A stretch of 64,000 nt of DNA from Nemertoderma westbladi (taxonomy: Eukaryota > Xenacoelomorpha > Nemertodermatida > Nemertodermatidae): contig JAUCBJ010001007.1 of the NCBI GenBank assembly GCA_032718475.1, positions 1 to 64,000 on the forward strand. Reading direction: 5' to 3'. Shown in pieces: positions 11,458-22,915 of this stretch (positions are counted from its first letter, which is position 1; every line of letters starts with the position of its first letter). The translations under genes were made by a program, and so were the position numbers. The notes beneath the pieces were generated by a model. It worked only from the letters and a program-made list of their open reading frames with translations. It made no database searches and was not told the DNA's origin.

Positions 11458-12110
11458 TGAATGAAAATATATACCAAATATGAGGGAAAGTGTACTGTAG
11501 TTGTATTTGGCATTTCGCCGCTTACAGGGTGGACAATTTGGTACTAGCATTATTTATTTTACCCAGATTTCTACCACACTGTCAGAAACTGTCAGCTAAC
11601 GGCCCTACCTTTGTTGTCGGCCGATCTCGCTGGCGCCTCGGTAGTCCCCATATCCCCATCCCAACCAAAGTGTGGCTCTATAAACCTCACCCTTCCCCCT
11701 CAACCCCCACAAAGAATCATCTTAAGTTCACACCCCATGATGTCCTGGGTTGTCAGCGTGTTTTAGTGCGCACTCTGGTGATGTAAGTGCGCAAATTGGC
11801 CCAGAAGACATCAATGATTACCAGTACGAACAGAAATAGGTGCTTACTCTTGACCTAATGGCATGGAAGAATGTGAATTGATACCAACAAAAATAACATT
11901 CGAAAAGAATAAGAGGAAATTAAGGACCTTTCAATACCCTATTGGCATTTTACCCCGACTGGGGTGTAGTTAATAAATAAAAAAAAAATACCCTATTGGA
12001 ACCAGAACACAGCAGTATTACATCCTAATCAACAAAAAGTGAAGAAACAGTCAGTTTGAGTGCCAGCAAACCCAGGACAAGCAAGCGAATCACCTATAAT
12101 TAACTGGGAG
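11458..12110. other. Intergenic, no gene recognised
   Basis: No supported coding sequence. A C-rich stretch occurs near 11,690-11,710 and an A-rich run near 11,970-11,990. Confidence 0.4.
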
Positions 12111-12114
12111 AAAT

Positions 12115-12475
12115 TCAAATCATCATATATATCAATTGATTGTGTCACCCTGTTTCTTGCGTTATACGGGTTTGTGAGGGTTCTGAATTCAATAGGATAA
12201 GTAGAAATTGCATAAGAGTTTTCTAACTTGTATTTTTCGCCAGTGGGTGAAAATTGTTGTGCCAGCTACGAATTTTTGAAAATATGCAAATTGATAAATA
12301 GATAGTATCATCTTGTTTCTTGCCTTATACGGGTTTATGAGGGTCTTGAATCCGATGGAGTCAATAAAAACAACAAGGGACATCTCAAACTTGTACTTTT
12401 TAGTGATGGGTTCAAAATTTGGTGCTAGAACAAAAATTTGCCATTTTACGCCGAAAAATACGTGGAGCAACCTCC
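12115..12475. repeat. Dispersed tandem repeat, ~175-bp unit (copies also at 56.4-56.95 kb)
   Basis: Two degenerate units share the blocks TGTTTCTTGCGTTATACGGG, GGGTTYTGAATYCRATRG and TTCAAAATTTGGTGC. The same blocks recur three times between 56,395 and 56,950 in the same orientation. The repeat has no recognisable coding content and no visible terminal structure. It is probably a satellite-like or SINE-like family; class unknown. Confidence 0.65.
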
Positions 12476-12884
12476 TGGTGTAGCTCGATTACTTCTTTCA
12501 AGATACGCCACGTTACAGCCTCACCAATACCATCCCCTATAACAGCGATGTTATCAGATGACTGGGATAAGCTGATATTAGAGTCCTCCTCCCTGTACAA
12601 GCTGATGAGTGACTTTAATTGAGCATTTGTCATATTGTTAACCTGTGGTCCCTATAGCCTCCTAGCGTCAGCGATATTGGTGGGTTGATTTGCATCCAAT
12701 TAAATAGACTTCAGGCCAATACTCTGCGATTAGCCTCGTATATGCAATCCCTCTAGCGAGCAAACTTTCAATTTGTCAAATTTGTTTTTTTAAAGGTGTT
12801 TAACAACTTTTAAATTAAAAAATATTTGCTGTATAATATAGTTAATTATTATTTATTTTACCAAAATGGTGTCAACAGTTCTCC
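12476..12884. other. Intergenic, no gene recognised
   Basis: Short frames here have no recognisable motif. The stretch ends where the minus-strand RTE-like LINE tail begins. Confidence 0.4.
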
Positions 12885-13163
12885 CTGATCTTATCCAACT
12901 ACTACTAGGATCGGCATGCTGCATTGCAGCTGCATTTTTAAGAATGCTGTGCCGGCTTGTCAACAAAATTGCACCGCTACAACTCCCTATCACCCATGAC
13001 ATTTGCTAGATCATCCGCATCTTTAAGGCCAGTGTCCTTTAAGATGCGTCTCAGAAAGTCATGGGCTGTCCACCATGCTTATTCACTCCATGAGGCTGCC
13101 AAAGTACAAGATTATGCACTGGCTGGTCCTCACGGCGAAAGCAATGTCCTGCAAATACCGACC
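12885..13163 (-). pseudogene. RTE-like LINE 3' fragment (uninterrupted copy of the 2.5/5.7-kb element)
   Basis: On the minus strand it encodes FAGHCFRREDQPVHNLVLWQ followed by PHGVNKHGGQPMTF. It is almost identical to the plus-strand copy at 3050-3180, then continues directly into the 3' tail that the other copy carries at 5671-5800. The intact junction reads GGACACTGGCCTTAAAGATG. It therefore shows the pre-insertion state of the site where the foldback element sits in the other copy. Only the C-terminal ~50 codons plus tail survive. Confidence 0.75.
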
Positions 13164-13204
13164 ATAGGGAAGCACAATATAGACTGTAACAATAACATTT
13201 AAAC

Positions 13205-13760
13205 AAATTGACTTTATAGAATTCGTACAGTTTGAAAAATATCTTGTAAGTTGATTGCCACGGCAATAATAAGACAGAGAACATTTGTACGTTTCATATC
13301 GGCTTCATCAGAAAGGTTACATGAGAGCACATGACCTAGATATGTAAATTCTAGAACACATGGTAATATTTTTCCTCCCAAAAAAACATCACCGGCCCTA
13401 CCTATTTGAAACGGTAAGAAATATAAACATTTGTATTTAGATGGGTTAAAGATAATATCATGTTCAATACAATATTTTTCACAAATTCTGATAAGTAGTC
13501 GCAATCCCTGAAAACTGGGAGATAATAAGCAAATGTCATCCGCATAAAATAAATGATTAATTATCAGATCATAAATTGAACAACCGACTGTAATCTTACT
13601 TAGTTATATACTTAAATCATTCATATATATATATTGAATAATAAAGGTGATAAGAGACTACCTTGCCTCACACCATTTGTTACCCTAAAACTATCAGATT
13701 TTACAGCACCCCAACTTTAATTAACTGATTAGTATACGAAAATTCTAATATGCGTACAAT
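13205..13760 (-). pseudogene. LINE reverse transcriptase palm fragment with YADD
   Basis: Read leftwards from about 13,760: RILEFSYTNQ, SDSFRVTNGVRQGSLLSPLL and FNIYI, then in another frame GCSIYDLIINHLFYADDICL and LSPSFQGLRLLIRICEKY. It goes on through HDIIFNPSKYKCLYF and FTYLGHVLS. These are RT motifs B (NGVRQG), C (YADD), D (FNPSK) and the YLGH thumb motif of a CR1/Nimb-like non-LTR retrotransposon. It differs from the RTE-like tail it abuts at about 13,165-13,205. Frameshifts and the missing endonuclease mark a dead copy. Confidence 0.75.
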
Positions 13761-14090
13761 ACAGTAATAAATAGCGATCTTCTTCTTTGGTAACTTTCTC
13801 TAAAGTTTCTTCGATTGGACGTTTTGACATAATAGATTACAGTACAGTACTTGACATACAGCAGCTAGTCCCGTCACTACAATCAGAATAATCAAGCAGA
13901 ATGCTTAGTTATCTCCAGGTTATTGATTACCGGTACTTTGAAGCGTTCCGTCCTATAGGCCGCAAACGCTGCAAAGTGGTACCTTGCAGCGTTACGAGTA
14001 ATTCACCCGAACGCTGATAAGTTGATATAATTTAACAAAATATAAATAGTAAAATAAATAATAAAATCCGTTCTCTTTATGTACAATTTT
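13761..14090. other. Intergenic, upstream of receptor gene 1
   Basis: No gene seen. AT-rich with several AATAAA-like runs near 14,040-14,070. Confidence 0.4.
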
Positions 14091-14181
14091 GATCTTTTGT
14101 GTATCCTGGTAATTGTGTTCCAGAATATTGACATTAAGCTATAGTATAAATGAAAACGATTAAATTAGAATTAGAGTTGAT
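14091..14181 (+). promoter_or_regulatory. Conserved 5' flank / 5' UTR shared with receptor gene 2
   Basis: The stretch GATCTTTTGTGTA through CCAGAATATTGA to ATGAAAACGATTAAATTA is nearly the same at 51288-51379 in front of the paralogous receptor. Its conservation right up to the start codon fits a duplicated proximal promoter and leader. An upstream ATG at 14152 is out of frame here. No TATA box is obvious. Confidence 0.5.
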
Positions 14182-15792
14182 ATGTATATATTTAATGTAT
14201 TATTGGTAATAATATTATTTTATTTAACAAACTCATTGGCAACTTCCAAAATAAATAATATTACATTTACTAATTTGACTAGTGTATTGGAGTCTCTCAC
14301 TGCAAACTATGATAATCGTATTCGGCCTTATTTTAACCAAAAACCTCTGGAGATTTCTGTTACCTTAAGTATTGATTCTATAGGACCTATCAGTGAGACG
14401 GATATGAATTTTAGAGTAGACTTCGCTCTACGGCAGTATTGGACTGACCCTCGTCTTAATTTTACAGATAATATTACTATCATAGACGGAAAACCATTAC
14501 CAATATCTTCAACATTTCTTTCGCAACTGTGGCTGCCAGACACCTACTTCCCTAACTCGTTACGATCTAATAAACATGATGTTATGACACCTAATGTGTT
14601 GCTACGTTTATACCAAACTGGGGAAATCCTCTACAGCGCAAGGGTCACGGTTATTACCAGATGTCCTATGTCATTATCATATTTTCCAATGGATTATCAG
14701 AAATGTGATTTGCAAATTGGAAACTATGGATACACAACAGATCACGTTCGCTTGACGTGGAAAAAATATATAAACAAGTCTGAAAGGGCAGTACAACTAG
14801 CTCCAAAAATCAAACTCTCTCAGTTTTCCTTCAAGGGTTACAGCATAAACGCAACATCTGATAAGTATTCAACTGGGTTTTACTCGAACCTTAAAGTTAC
14901 ATTTGCATTCCACAGAGAAATCACGTATTATCTCCTCCGTCTATATCTACCGGCTGCCATAATTGTTGCATTATCTTGGACTTCCTTTTGGGTAAGTGCA
15001 ATTTCAGCATCGACACGGGCAACCATTTCAGTGACCACTATACTTGCACTAATTACACTGCTCGGATCAACTGCTACAATAATACCAAAAGTAAGTGAGG
15101 TTAAAGCGCTCGATATTTACTTTGCATTATGTTTTATGTATGTCTTTGCTACCCTGTTAATATTCACGGTTATCCATTACTTCGCTAGTAGATTCAAACG
15201 CAAAGCAGCCAAAGCAGCACTTCAACGTCTAGAAACCATGGTGGAAAGCAATACCGATGACGCAGTGACAACTAGTTCGCATCTCTCAGAGCACAGGGTG
15301 CGGATAAATCTGGATGCTAATGGAAATACTATTACTACAAGTAATATAATTTTAGTAAAAGAGGAACATTATTCTGGAGATAAACAATATTCCGAAACAT
15401 GCAGCAGTGATGTGCGTTGTATTCCATCAGTTAGCCAAACGTTTGGAGACATTAGCAAGAGATCCAGAGGCAAATGTTTTATAATAATTGAATATTTCAG
15501 AAGAATTTTATATAATGCTAGGAATATTTGTACCAGAACTAATAATAGAGTAGAAACAAGTGAGCAACCACGTCCAAGTGATAAAGATTATCGCAGTCCC
15601 AGTATAGCGGCTGTGAGTGGTGATGTTAATCCAAACAATCCAGGAGAGCAATTGTTTCAATATATTGATTACTGCTGCCGAAGATTATTCCCTGTATCCT
15701 TTATTACTATTAATGGCTTATATTTTGCGTTATATCTTCAATTAGCTGATGGCGAATATGACCTACCTACTTACCAGATGACATCATCATAA
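14182..15792 (+). CDS. Cys-loop ligand-gated ion channel subunit, GABA-A/glycine-receptor-like (gene 1), intronless
   Basis: A 536-residue pentameric receptor subunit with all family landmarks in one uninterrupted frame. A signal peptide (MYIFNVLLVIILFYL) leads an extracellular domain with several N-x-T/S sites, the binding-loop motif QYWTDPRL and a Cys-loop C161-x13-C175. Loop C (STGFYSNLKV) precedes M1 (ALSWTSFWV). M2 reads STRATISVTTILALI with the 0' Arg and 9' Leu positions recognisable. M3 ends in IHYF, a long charged cytoplasmic loop follows, and M4 (LFPVSFITINGLYF) lies near the C-terminus. The pre-M2 region lacks the usual Pro-Ala before Arg, having Ser-Thr, so anion selectivity is likely but not certain. 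The first in-frame ATG is used because the upstream ATG is out of frame. The paralogue at 51.4 kb shares the whole architecture. Polyadenylation signals follow ~95 bases after the stop. Confidence 0.92.
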   Translation: MYIFNVLLVIILFYLTNSLATSKINNITFTNLTSVLESLTANYDNRIRPYFNQKPLEISVTLSIDSIGPISETDMNFRVDFALRQYWTDPRLNFTDNITIIDGKPLPISSTFLSQLWLPDTYFPNSLRSNKHDVMTPNVLLRLYQTGEILYSARVTVITRCPMSLSYFPMDYQKCDLQIGNYGYTTDHVRLTWKKYINKSERAVQLAPKIKLSQFSFKGYSINATSDKYSTGFYSNLKVTFAFHREITYYLLRLYLPAAIIVALSWTSFWVSAISASTRATISVTTILALITLLGSTATIIPKVSEVKALDIYFALCFMYVFATLLIFTVIHYFASRFKRKAAKAALQRLETMVESNTDDAVTTSSHLSEHRVRINLDANGNTITTSNIILVKEEHYSGDKQYSETCSSDVRCIPSVSQTFGDISKRSRGKCFIIIEYFRRILYNARNICTRTNNRVETSEQPRPSDKDYRSPSIAAVSGDVNPNNPGEQLFQYIDYCCRRLFPVSFITINGLYFALYLQLADGEYDLPTYQMTSS

Positions 15793-15885
15793 AGCAAGTT
15801 CTACATGAACTGACTTTAAATAATTCTTGCCTTTTAAGCACATTATTGTTTCAAAAGCAAGTTTGTATTGTTGCTGAGAAAATGT

Positions 15886-15895
15886 AATAAATAAA
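15886..15895 (+). terminator. Polyadenylation signal(s) of receptor gene 1
   Basis: Two overlapping AATAAA hexamers lie about 94 bases after the stop codon, a normal distance for a short 3' UTR. Confidence 0.55.
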
Positions 15896-16970
15896 TTAAA
15901 ATTAATTAATTAAACGCACTAATTAAGGTTTGTCAATACTTTGAATTGGCACGACTGTAGACCATGTCCTGGAATATAGTGTATTTATTCAGGCAGCCTA
16001 CATGCGCCCCCAACTTCCAAATTTTTATACTAATCTTATGAGATTCCATGAAATTTGAGCCATAATTTTTATTTCCACTTACATTATTAGCTACAATCGT
16101 TTGAAAAGATGACTCCTTCGAGATTATTGCACCAGTTACATTGCAGTTATTCTTCAACATTATGGCCGATTTCTTGCGTGTTGCGTTATAAGCAGATCCC
16201 TTCAGCTCTATATTTCCAACCTAAAATGGGAGGGAGCCAATTTAACAATATTGGACACAGAGAAATACCAAGCCATTAAGTGGGCCCTACAAGCCCACTT
16301 ACAGCCACTGGGAAAGCCAAGGTATACCAAGCGAGGGATGATGCAATAGAGCCAGCTGGTGGGTGAGTAAGACCCATTGGGAGGAGGGCGGCATGTCTCA
16401 GTGCTGTATCGACCAGAGGCCAATGAATGTGATAGCCTATTATAGGCAACGTATTTTTCCCTATATGTATTACCAGTCATTCATTATACAACCAGTTGGC
16501 ATTCTGTTCCATAGTGTAGAGGTGAATAGTTTCCACTGCTACGCAAGCTGTATTACCAGTATATTAATCATTCAGTCTATAGTCAATTAACAACAGTAAA
16601 GGCAAACTCTTCTTTTTCAATGGCCCATGGACAAGTCAGTCCATTTACCAGTCAGCCAGCTTGGGCGTAGGAACAACCACCATCAAGTCAACTGATCGGG
16701 ATCTCTCACCAACCAAGATCCCATCACAGTGGAAACTATAACCAAACAGTCAGTGGAAAACTAGAACTCAGTCAGACAGTCAGTCCAAACGATGATGCAA
16801 CAGGGTTCCGAGAGGGGAACCACCCCACTGGGAATCCCCAGTGAATGAGATATAACCATTTGGGAGGCAGCAACCCCTATACCAGAGAGGCCCGCTACAC
16901 CAGATCCATCATAGGGAGGTGGATCGGTTGGAGATGAGGAACGTGGACGGGTATGGGGAAAGGAGCGCAG
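15896..16970. other. Intergenic, no gene recognised
   Basis: No supported coding frame. From about 16,630 the sequence has repeated CAGTCAG-type words (CCAGTCAGCC, CAGTCAGTGG, CAGTCAGACAGTCAGTCC). It then becomes purine-rich towards the next feature. Confidence 0.4.
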
Positions 16971-16971
16971 G

Positions 16972-18543
16972 TTGAGACAAGACGACGGTAAGACGACGAT
17001 GACGAGGATGGACAGCCAGGAGGTTCAGGAAGAGTACATAACTGAGAGTCAGCGGCTAATGAGGGTCTATAATGCCACCAGGAGAAGAGTGAAGAGGAGC
17101 AAACAGGTAGATCAAGCCAAGCTGAGAATGAAACTCAGTGAGTCAAACAGATATTTTCATTATTCTTCCCGATTTGGGCAGGGAGAACTGTCGAATCAGA
17201 GGGTGCGGGAGGTCGCAGAACTGTTCACAGAGCAGAACTGTTCGAACTAAAGCTATCTGGGGTGGTAGTGGTAGATAAAGTGTACATAGGGCCATATCTG
17301 ATCGATACACAGGGGATAGAATTAGTGGGAAGGGCGGGTTCGATCGACACCAACCCCGAGGTAAACCCAGAGGATTCTGTATCATCTCTCAGTAGGGACA
17401 AAACAGCCACACAAATTAGTAAAATTAGTGGGGGATGGATGTCCGTCATTTCCAAAAAGTCCATATCCTCCATAAAAGCAAGAAGGGTGTTGGAAATAGA
17501 TGGTGTGTCAGCTAGACCTGCTTGTATTGGATCAAAAGGAGTTGGAATGGTGTTTAGAGGAGGATAGTGCTTCCTTAGAGAGAGAACGGAAATTGGCTAA
17601 TGACTGTAGAGATAGGAAGCAGAGTGGGCCGAGAGAGAGACAAATGCGTGTAGAGAGTGGGCTGAGAGAGAGGCGAATGCGTGTAGAGAGTGGGCCGATA
17701 GAGAAGCATAGCAGGCTGAGAGAGAGGCGAATGAGCACAAATAGTGGGCTGTGAAGGCCGAAACAGGTGTTACTACACAAAATAATATTTTAATAAATAA
17801 CCAAAATAATACTGGTACTGGCACAATAAACAATACACAAAGGTGACGATGTACAAAAAAACAATTCAATGGACAATATTATAGATAATAATATTATAAT
17901 GAATAATGACGTAATAAATAATTTGCCTAGGCCACACTACGCACTCCGCACTTGCTGCCTGCAAGGCCACACAGAAATGCAGATGGGGATAAAGGTGGGT
18001 CATGCTAGGGGCAGTAGAATTGACATGTCAACCAGAAGAGTGTGTGAAAAAGGGGATAACTGAGATGTTAATGGAAATGGGCGGGGGGCGCATGCGGTGA
18101 AACAAAACTCGTAGTGCCAATGCTGGAAGAGAATAGACGGTCAGTGAATATCTACGAGGCCGTACAACCAGGTAGGGGACGAGGTGGTCATGTCATAATC
18201 GGCAAAATCAAGGAATGTCGAACCCATTCGGAAGATGGATGGAGAACAGTAGCATTCATCCAGGAGGTCGATATGAGATATCATGAATGTTAGATATAAT
18301 GCCTGGAGTGAACAATGTGAGGAGGACACGATAATTAATAGAGGAAACATTGCTACGAGCAACTGGAGAAGTTTAGATAGGATGGACAGTGAACCATCGA
18401 TATTCGAGGTAGAGAAGACAAACCAGTGGGACTTAACTTCTGGAGATTGCTGTCTCCCCGAAGAAACGCAGCCCTTGGGGATTTACACTACGCACTGGAA
18501 GAGGGATATAGAATTTACCGAGAGGAAGAATGAAACGAGATGA
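16972..18543 (+). pseudogene. Purine-rich coding remnants of unknown origin (gag-like composition)
   Basis: Several adjacent plus-strand frames share an unusual GA-rich codon use: one with SQRLMRVYNATRRRVKRSKQ (16,972-17,250), one with VVVVDKVYIGPYLIDTQGIE (17,262-17,567), one with an RERRMRVESG repeat (17,500-17,754), and a later PGRGRGGHVIIGKIKEC segment near 18,165. No domain is recognised. The strong purine strand bias resembles the coding strand of the decayed retroelement at 26-31 kb, so a broken gag is possible. The stretches may also be unrelated. Start and end are only approximate. Confidence 0.25.
17628..17755. repeat. 36-bp tandem repeat, ~4 units
   Basis: Units around GAGAGAGAGGCGAATGCG and GTGTAGAGAGTGGGC repeat about every 36 bp and encode an Arg/Glu-rich motif in one frame. 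It lies inside the purine-rich remnant region. Confidence 0.7.
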
Positions 18544-18544
18544 T

Positions 18545-19083
18545 GAGAGAGGATCGAAGAGAATCTTCCCATCGGATGTAGCCACTTATCGTGAGTTTGG
18601 TGGTGTCTGGGAGGTCTTCTTGGAATATTCGAGAAGAGTAAACTTCAGTCCGGAGAACCACATACAGACTGAACATACTATATAAAATATATATAAAATT
18701 AAAATAACGACCCCCTCAGATGCAAATATTAATTGTGATACGCAGAAATGGAAGGGATCATTACCCCTGATGCTATATCCGATGCAAGGAAGATTGACTA
18801 GCTGAAAGAATACAGTGACATCAGCATATAAGGAACCAACATCTGTACCATCGACTGCGCTATAGATCTAAGCTATGGGGATGACAACAGTTATTCATAC
18901 GCTAAAAACGAGAATAGAAAATGGACGCCTTGGGTCACCCCAAGGTCAATATAGATAGAATATACACAATGTAAATAACATAATAATAGACCCACCCTAC
19001 AGTACAAATTATTTAATCAGGCAGTTTGACTTACTTTATAGATAAAATTTTAACCCCCCAAATTACGTTTGATATCCGTATGC
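18545..19083. other. Intergenic, no gene recognised
   Basis: No supported frame or repeat. AT-rich beyond 18,660. Confidence 0.4.
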
Positions 19084-19826
19084 AGAGCCGGATCAAGCCC
19101 GGTGGGGGCCCCTGTGCACATGATTGGTGGGGGCCCCTGATCGATCAGAGATAGAGAGATATATTTAGATTTAAACGATTATTATAATAAAACAAAGAAT
19201 AATAATACAAAAAGAATCTATCCAGTATACGTACAGTACTTTATTTAAAAAACAACTTTACGAGCCTTGCGAGACGCAAAGTCGTGTATAATATGGACTA
19301 AAGCACAACCAGGTGCGCTTGAAAGACTTTGTGTTCTTTAGCTTGCGTTCAAACATGCTACACCACACTTCCGAGCTACTGAACGTCCTTCCTTCTGAAC
19401 TGTCTGCACTGCGGACAGTTCAAGTAACTTTGGATCCGCATGCTGTAGCTTGGACACATCCAAGTTAATCACAGCATCAATTCGAACGTCAGTTCGAAGT
19501 TCGCCACAGGCCGACATTACATTCAACAAGCAGGACTTTAGGTTCCGTCTCTGGATCTTGCTTCATATCTATGTCTCCCTCTTGGATCTCACAGTCATAG
19601 TCCGTACCTGGTAAATAACTGGAGCCAGCATCACACCGTCGCCACTCTCTTCACGTATTGCTGCCCCTGCCACTGGTCCAAAGAAAGCTGTAAGTGGCTG
19701 TGTTCCTGCAATAGCCGCAGATTCCTTGCGTCTCCTCTCTTTACGTTTTTCATGGCCAGACATTTGCTTTCGTTTCTTTTCGACGTGTCGTTCTGCTGAT
19801 CGGTCTGCCATAGCTACAGTTAGCAA
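19084..19826 (-). pseudogene. Possible hAT-type transposon remnant (terminal repeat plus N-terminal coding part)
   Basis: The left end carries CAGAGCCGGATCAAGCCCGG followed by GTGGGGGCCCCTG twice, a pattern common in terminal inverted repeats of hAT elements. On the minus strand, an ATG at 19811 starts a basic frame with KKRKQMSGHEKRKERRRKES and PLTAFFG. This resembles the N-terminal leader (SGxEKRK...LxxFF) of hAT/ZMYM-like transposase-derived proteins. A second minus frame (19,529-19,338) begins LNVMSACGELRTDVRI and is not assigned. No dimerisation or catalytic region is visible and the opposite terminus is unclear. Confidence 0.4.
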
Positions 19827-20074
19827 AACAGTACTGTATACATGTAGTGTACTTTAGACCTAATGCTGTAAGTTGTACTCACAGACTGAACATCAAACTG
19901 AAACTTTATAGCTTATACGTGTAGGCCTACTCCTAATAGTGAATAACTGAAACATTTATGTACTAAACCACTGTACTTTCCTGTAAGTTTTTCTGTTTAT
20001 TTTTTTCATAATTTTTTGAGTGTTGAGTGGTGGAGGCCCCTCAGTGGTGAAGGCCCCCTAACACCATTTTCAGG

Positions 20075-20400
20075 CTCGTATCTAAACCAACCAGCGCACT
20101 GCTCAGTTTTGGCAGTCCTTTTCCCTTACCTTTGTGGCGCCTTGTGTCAGCGCACCCCAAGTCCTACACCTACACCAACCAGCAGTCATCACTCAGTATG
20201 TTCAGCTGTCCCTTTTCGGCTGTCCCTTTTAAGCTGTCCCTTTTCAGCTGTCCCTTACACGTGCAGCGCCTGGTGTCAGCATACCCCGGGTCCTTTTCAG
20301 AATCGTGATACACCAACTGGCGTCACTAGCAGTGTCTAGTGTCATTAGACCCCGAGTCCTTTTCAGGCTCGTGATAAGCTGACCAGAGTACTGCTTGGGT
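20075..20400. repeat. Degenerate tandem repeat with CCTTTTCAGGCTCGT core
   Basis: Three or more degenerate units carry CTTTTCAGGCTCGTRAT-like cores separated by CACCAACC/CGCAC-type sequence, for example near 20,076 and 20,352. The same core dominates the array at 63.35-64 kb. The stretch has GC-rich islands and no supported gene. Confidence 0.55.
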
Positions 20401-21076
20401 TTTTGTCCCTTAGCACTAGGCAGGGCCTAGGCTTGGCAATCAGAAACTCTACCTAAAGCCAGTAGTACTTATTTCTTGGAACTTTGGGTCTCAACTTAAA
20501 CAAGGGGATTTGACGGTTTATAGACAGTTGTCCGTCAAAACCATCAAAAATAGAGTAAGTTTAATTATATGAATTTCTAGTTTTTTGTAGGTGTTACCCG
20601 GGATTTTTTGGAATATTCATTTTATTGAATTTATATATTTTATTAATTGCCCGTTATAAAATTGAAAAATACGCGAACACTGTATTTAAAATTGTCTGTA
20701 TTCGGAGGGTTTATCGAACACTACTAAAATATTACAATTACAATCTTTTGACTTTCTAATTTGATTTCGCAATAATCGTTAGGTAAATTTAAAATAAAAA
20801 TGTCAAACAACCACCAATGGGAATCAGTGATATATCAGATGATAGCTTAGAAGTATGTGCTTCATTTTGCACTATTAATTCAAAATTGCAAAATTTGGAG
20901 TTTCGTGCCTTTGCATTTGGAGGGCAGTACTGTAGGAATAGGACTGTATACATACAATGAATATTGGTGTGATATTGTCAAAAGGCTAGTTAGAAAATAT
21001 ATTACTAATTAGATTTTTTTTTTTAATTGGTACAAGAAACTATACAAATATTTATTAACCCTTTGCAGCTGCACAT
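20401..21076. other. Intergenic, no gene recognised
   Basis: AT-rich without a supported frame. It ends at the TTAA that flanks the palindromic element. Confidence 0.4.
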
Positions 21077-21080
21077 TTAA

Positions 21081-22215
21081 GGGGGGGGGGGGGGGGGGTA
21101 GCGCATTTTCTGACCAAATAGTCGAATTTTTGAAACATATCCTATCTGATGCAGAATTTCATGCTGAATCCAAATATGGAAACCGTTTTCCTATATCTTG
21201 CTTACTTTCCGAGATATCTGGGATAGAAGAGACTGGCTCCGATATATCGCGATATCGGTAAGGCGATAAAGTTTGGGGTTTGCATTCAATTTCTGAAAAT
21301 TTCTGTGCTCAGTGGTGCTAATTGGATGTCTCCACGAGAAAGAGCACAAAATTTTAATTGAGAAGGTATTTTTTTATGATTATTTGACCTACTGATCAGT
21401 TTATAAGACAACTTCATGTCTACGGAATGAAGACGGGACTCGAATAAGCGATCTTTGCGGGATTACACGGAATAGACTTATCGGTCATCGGAGATCTTCA
21501 AAATGTATAATCTCCAGTTCTAGTGGTCGTACGGAGTTCGTTTAGGGCTCATTCGAAAGTTCTTTTCTCAGAGACCAAAGTTACCATTTGGTTTGGCAAA
21601 CTCTTGAAAGCTGCCTGAGCACTCATAACTTGAACAAAATTTGCAAGGCATATTTTACCAAAATTCATGTTATGTTGCTTTAGAACCATTTTGTCTTAAA
21701 TCAAATGGTAACTTTGTTCTCTAAGAAAAGAGCTTTCGAATGAGCCTAAAACGAACTTCGTACGACCACTAGAACTGGAGATTATACATTTTGAAGATCT
21801 CCGATGACCGATAAGTCTATTCTGTGTAATCCCGCAAAGACCGCAGAGTCGCTTATTCGAGTCCCGTCTTCATTCCGGAGACTTGAAGTTGTCTTATAAA
21901 CTGATCAGTAGGTCCAATAATCATAAAAAAATACTTTCTCAATTAAAATTTTGTGCTCTTTCTCGTGGAGACATCCAATTGGCACCAATGGGCACAGAAA
22001 TTTGCAGAAATTGAATGCAAACCCCAAACTTCATCGCCTTACCGATATCGCGATATATGGGAGCCAGTATCTTCTATGCCAGATATCTCGAAAACTAAGC
22101 AAGATATGGGAAAACGGTTTCCATATTTGGATTCAGCATGAAATTCTGCATCAGATAGGATATGTTTCAAAAATTCGTCTTTTTCGTCAGAAAATGCGCT
22201 ACCTCCCCCCCCCCC
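21081..22215. mobile_element. TTAA-flanked palindromic element (1.13 kb, ~0.5-kb inverted arms)
   Basis: The two arms mirror each other for about 500 bp: from GTAGCGCATTTTCTGAC at the left to GTCAGAAAATGCGCTAC at the right, including the paired CCAAATATGGAAACCG block. A ~100-bp spacer separates them near 21,600-21,695. The ends are a G run (left) and a C run (right), and TTAA lies immediately outside both (21077-21080, 22216-22219). This fits a TTAA-specific non-autonomous DNA transposon (piggyBac- or Kolobok-like target preference). No transposase is present. Arm identity is high but not perfect. Confidence 0.75.
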
Positions 22216-22219
22216 TTAA

Positions 22220-22915
22220 ACACCACACACAGTGAAATATTAATAAGAACCACCAGCTGAGATAGTATGTCGTCCGGCAACCTTTAAAAATATCAACAAA
22301 CATTGTCCAGATACAGATACGGCAGCCTACCGCAGTACCGGTACAGATTACAGCGGTGAGGGCATTCCTGCACCGTCTTCGAACCCTAGACCGCTTCACC
22401 ATTTAGTGCGGGATCCACGCAAGCAGTGGGAGGTCCCGCAGACAACCGCGAACTGCACCCTAGAGTGAACCCAACCCATAACAAAGGAGTAAGGCTTGCC
22501 CCACGAGTGGTGCAGTCTGTCCGCGATTATTCGCAGGAGTCTGTATGCCTGCGGGGCCAACACACCGTCGCAGGAAACCAAGAAAGGTGAGAAATCACCT
22601 TGTCGAGCTGTTACTGCAGCGGAATATAACCGCTTCTTCTCATCTTCTGCAGCTTCGAGTAGGGACATGGTGGGGTGATTTACATACGACTCGGCATCAA
22701 GGTTGGTTTAACGGATATAGAACAACGCCTGAGTCCGTACGTTAATCGCACCTCTTATTCCCACGTCGCACCACAACGGTGAAACCCGGCTACATTTCCC
22801 CCCTCCAGCTGTTCGCGCACCACGGGTTCGAGGGTAATGTTGCGCGGCCCAATTGCGAGCGCGTCGATCACTAATTAGATTGTTTATCTTGCATTATACG
22901 GAATTTGTCACACAC
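22220..22915. other. Intergenic, no gene recognised
   Basis: Somewhat GC-richer flank of the minisatellite. Short frames have no recognisable content. Confidence 0.4.

Noticed and set aside
10253-14181. Common duplication unit linking solo LTR plus gene 1 with giant element plus gene 2
   Set aside because: The LTRs have opposite orientation relative to the receptor genes and each has its own target duplication, so they are independent insertions.
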